From positions 4,284,001 to 4,348,000 of the forward strand of contig NZ_CP012643.1 in assembly GCF_001310085.1 (NCBI RefSeq): a stretch of 64,000 bases of DNA, in the 5' to 3' direction. Source of the stretch: Rufibacter tibetensis. Its GTDB lineage: Bacteria > Bacteroidota > Bacteroidia > Cytophagales > Hymenobacteraceae. The notes under the pieces were generated by a model that was given only the letters and a program-made list of their open reading frames with translations, was not told where the DNA came from and ran no database searches. The position numbers and the translations under genes are program-made. Position 1 is the stretch's first letter, and each line of letters begins with the position of its first letter. Below, one piece after another: positions 62,428 through 64,000 of the stretch.

Positions 62428-63660
62428 ATGAATCTTTTAGAAAACACGAAAGAAGGTTTCCGCTCCATAAAGAGCAATCTGCTCCGCACCGTGCTTACGG
62501 CCCTCATTATCTCCATCGGGATCATGTCACTGGTAGGTATTCTAACGGCAATTGAGGGGATCAAGTATTCCGTTTCCAGCACATTCTCTACGTTAGGGGC
62601 CAATTCTTTTGATATTGAGAAAAAATGGGAAAGCAGGCAGCAGGGCGGCCGCCAAAGCAAGGTGTACCCCAACATCACGGAGTTCCAGGCCAAGCAATTC
62701 AAACAACTGATGACTGATAAGGCCCGGGTAAGTTTATCTGCCTGGGTAAGCGGCAATGTCTCAGTTAAAGCCGGAAGTATTAAAACTAACCCCAACATGA
62801 GTGTGATTGGCGGCGATGAAAATTACCTAGTCAATGAAAATTATGACCTGGAAATTGGACGTCCTTTCTCCAACCTGGAGATTGAAAGCGGTGCCCCAGT
62901 AGCCATCATTGGCGAGGAGGTTGCTAATAAACTGTTCCCCAAGCAGAGCCCCGAAGGAAAGAGCATGATCATGCTGGGCCGTCGATTTAAGGTGATTGGC
63001 AAAATCAAGAGTGCGGGCGGCGGACTTGGCGGGGGTGGAAGTAACCGCAGAATCATCATCCCCTTGGAGGCGGCTACCCAGATCCCAACCCAATCTCCGC
63101 TTACCTTTGAAATTAAGTCTGCCATCCTGAACGGGACCAGCCTGGCCTTTGCCATGGAAGAAGCCACGGGCATTATGCGGAAAGTTAGACAGGATAGGCT
63201 GGGGCAGGAAGACTCTTTTGAGATTACCAGAAGCGACTCGGTGGAACAAACCCTGAACGAGATTACCGGCTACTTAAAAACCGGTGGTTTTCTGGTGGGG
63301 TTCATTACCTTGTTGGGCGCTTCCATTGGCCTGATGAACATCATGATGGTGAGTGTAACCGAGCGCACCCGCGAGATTGGGATCAGAAAAGCTTTGGGTG
63401 CTACCATCAAACAAATCAGGTTGCAGTTCCTGATTGAAGCCATTGTGATCTGTGTACTGGGTGGTATAGTAGGTATTGTGTTAGGTATTTTGATGGGTAA
63501 CGGCATCGCCATTCTCATAGGCAAGGGAGATTTCTTTGTTCCTTGGTTGTGGATGATTGTGGGCATGGCCATTTGTATCACTGTAGGTTTGATTTCCGGC
63601 TACTATCCCGCCTATAAAGCCTCTAAACTCGATCCCATTGAGTCACTTCGGTATGAGTAA
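62428..63660 (+). CDS. ABC transporter permease (MacB/FtsX family)
   Basis: Protein of 410 residues with four membrane segments: one near 22-43, three clustered at about 285-400. The first segment is followed by a large periplasmic MacB-like domain (about 45-280: [38 protein letters not shown]). The last segment ends in the family motif [14 protein letters not shown], and [15 protein letters not shown] is the coupling helix. It would export lipoproteins, peptides or drugs with a separate ATPase; the ATPase gene is not next to it in the window. Confidence 0.93.
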   Translation: MNLLENTKEGFRSIKSNLLRTVLTALIISIGIMSLVGILTAIEGIKYSVSSTFSTLGANSFDIEKKWESRQQGGRQSKVYPNITEFQAKQFKQLMTDKARVSLSAWVSGNVSVKAGSIKTNPNMSVIGGDENYLVNENYDLEIGRPFSNLEIESGAPVAIIGEEVANKLFPKQSPEGKSMIMLGRRFKVIGKIKSAGGGLGGGGSNRRIIIPLEAATQIPTQSPLTFEIKSAILNGTSLAFAMEEATGIMRKVRQDRLGQEDSFEITRSDSVEQTLNEITGYLKTGGFLVGFITLLGASIGLMNIMMVSVTERTREIGIRKALGATIKQIRLQFLIEAIVICVLGGIVGIVLGILMGNGIAILIGKGDFFVPWLWMIVGMAICITVGLISGYYPAYKASKLDPIESLRYE

Positions 63661-63771
63661 CCCTTTAGGGTGTTAGCCTTTCTTTTAGCTCTTTTTCCAA
63701 AAACTGGCTCTAAACAACCTCTGCTTTGGGAAGCTACTATAGAACCCAGAGTTCTGCCTGACAGGAGTAAT

Positions 63772-64000
63772 ATGACCATTTTCAAAAAAAAAGTTTCCCC
63801 CTTCACTGTTCTGAAAGGAGGCTTCTCCTTAGAGTTTTTCTTAAATGCAAAGTACCTGCTGCGTTGGCTTCTCCTGGCAATAATAGTAGGGGTTCTGGCC
63901 GGAACCGCCTCTGCTTTGTTTTTGGTTTTGTTGGAATGGGCAACCACCTACCGTGAATCTCACCTGTGGGTTATTTACTTTCTACCCGTAGCAGGTTTTG
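63772..64000 (+). CDS. ClC-family chloride channel/antiporter (N-terminus, cut by window edge)
   Basis: The frame is open from ATG 63772 to the window end (76 codons). A GGAG four bases before the start region is a fair ribosome site. A short basic start is followed by a first hydrophobic helix (LLRWLLLAIIVGVLAGTASA), then LVLLEWATTYRESHLWVIYF and LPVAGF. This is the opening of ClC-type chloride channels/antiporters. The selectivity motifs lie beyond the edge, so channel or exchanger type is open. Confidence 0.75.
   Translation, partial: MTIFKKKVSPFTVLKGGFSLEFFLNAKYLLRWLLLAIIVGVLAGTASALFLVLLEWATTYRESHLWVIYFLPVAGF

Overview
The window looks like chromosomal DNA of a Bacteroidota bacterium, most likely order Cytophagales, family Hymenobacteraceae (Rufibacter/Pontibacter type). 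This is inferred from the protein families, not from a database match. They include a PUR/DUF3276 protein, DUF3127, DUF5777, DUF4159, Porin_10, a Bacteroidota-type LptE, an uncoupled MiaE and a SecG with an Ala/Pro tail. The tRNA promoters have the Bacteroidota shape (TTG, 20 bases, CATATTTG). Strong ribosome-binding sites are rare. No phage, insertion sequence, CRISPR array or rRNA operon is visible.

Bases 1-12000 hold housekeeping and accessory metabolism: a cut-off Tricorn-type protease, an aldo/keto reductase, two base-excision DNA glycosylases (Fpg/Nei-like and AlkA-like), a PUR nucleic-acid-binding protein, a DUF58 protein, an HMG-CoA lyase/LutA-like pair, dapA with an exported hydrolase, an SDR with an AlbA_2 protein, and a DUF3127 protein with an SSB-like acidic tip. 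From 12100 to 18600 come an isoaspartyl peptidase facing a cyanophycinase (together enough to degrade cyanophycin), a DUF892 ferritin-like protein, an M1 aminopeptidase and a lipoprotein L,D-transpeptidase.

Bases 18600-24850 are gene-poor and accessory in character. Two identical tRNA-Asp genes with near-identical leaders and promoters bracket an unknown helical protein, an RhtA-like exporter, an alpha/beta hydrolase and a glycosyltransferase-like protein. From 24850 to 32700 lie accA, an MBL hydrolase/patatin pair, an outer-membrane barrel protein, an acyltransferase and smc.

Bases 33300-36650 hold the most unusual set: a gene interrupted at an A8 run, then a tight run of DUF5777 barrel protein, YceI, OB-fold membrane protein, and a lipoprotein that fuses a cytochrome-c-type heme site to a second YceI-like domain. 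Just downstream lies a decayed, diverged fragment of smc (36863-37125) that joins two distant parts of the gene at a 6-base microhomology.

Bases 37300-63660 return to core functions: wrbA, rsmE, pckA, a POT peptide transporter, a GH25 lysozyme, groL/groS, secG, an acidic repeat protein, lptE, a sigma-54 activator, miaB, pabB, a zinc-ribbon coiled-coil protein, a NIF3-like protein, lpxK, a porin, miaE, an exported amidotransferase-like protein and an ABC permease. A ClC-type channel gene runs off the right edge. A close match to a sigma-54 (-24/-12) promoter with a nearby palindrome lies upstream of groS, and a gene for a sensor-less sigma-54 activator lies 3 kb away. This suggests a local sigma-54 circuit that ties chaperonin expression to envelope biogenesis. 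Most transcription units end in clear hairpin terminators, many of them bidirectional.
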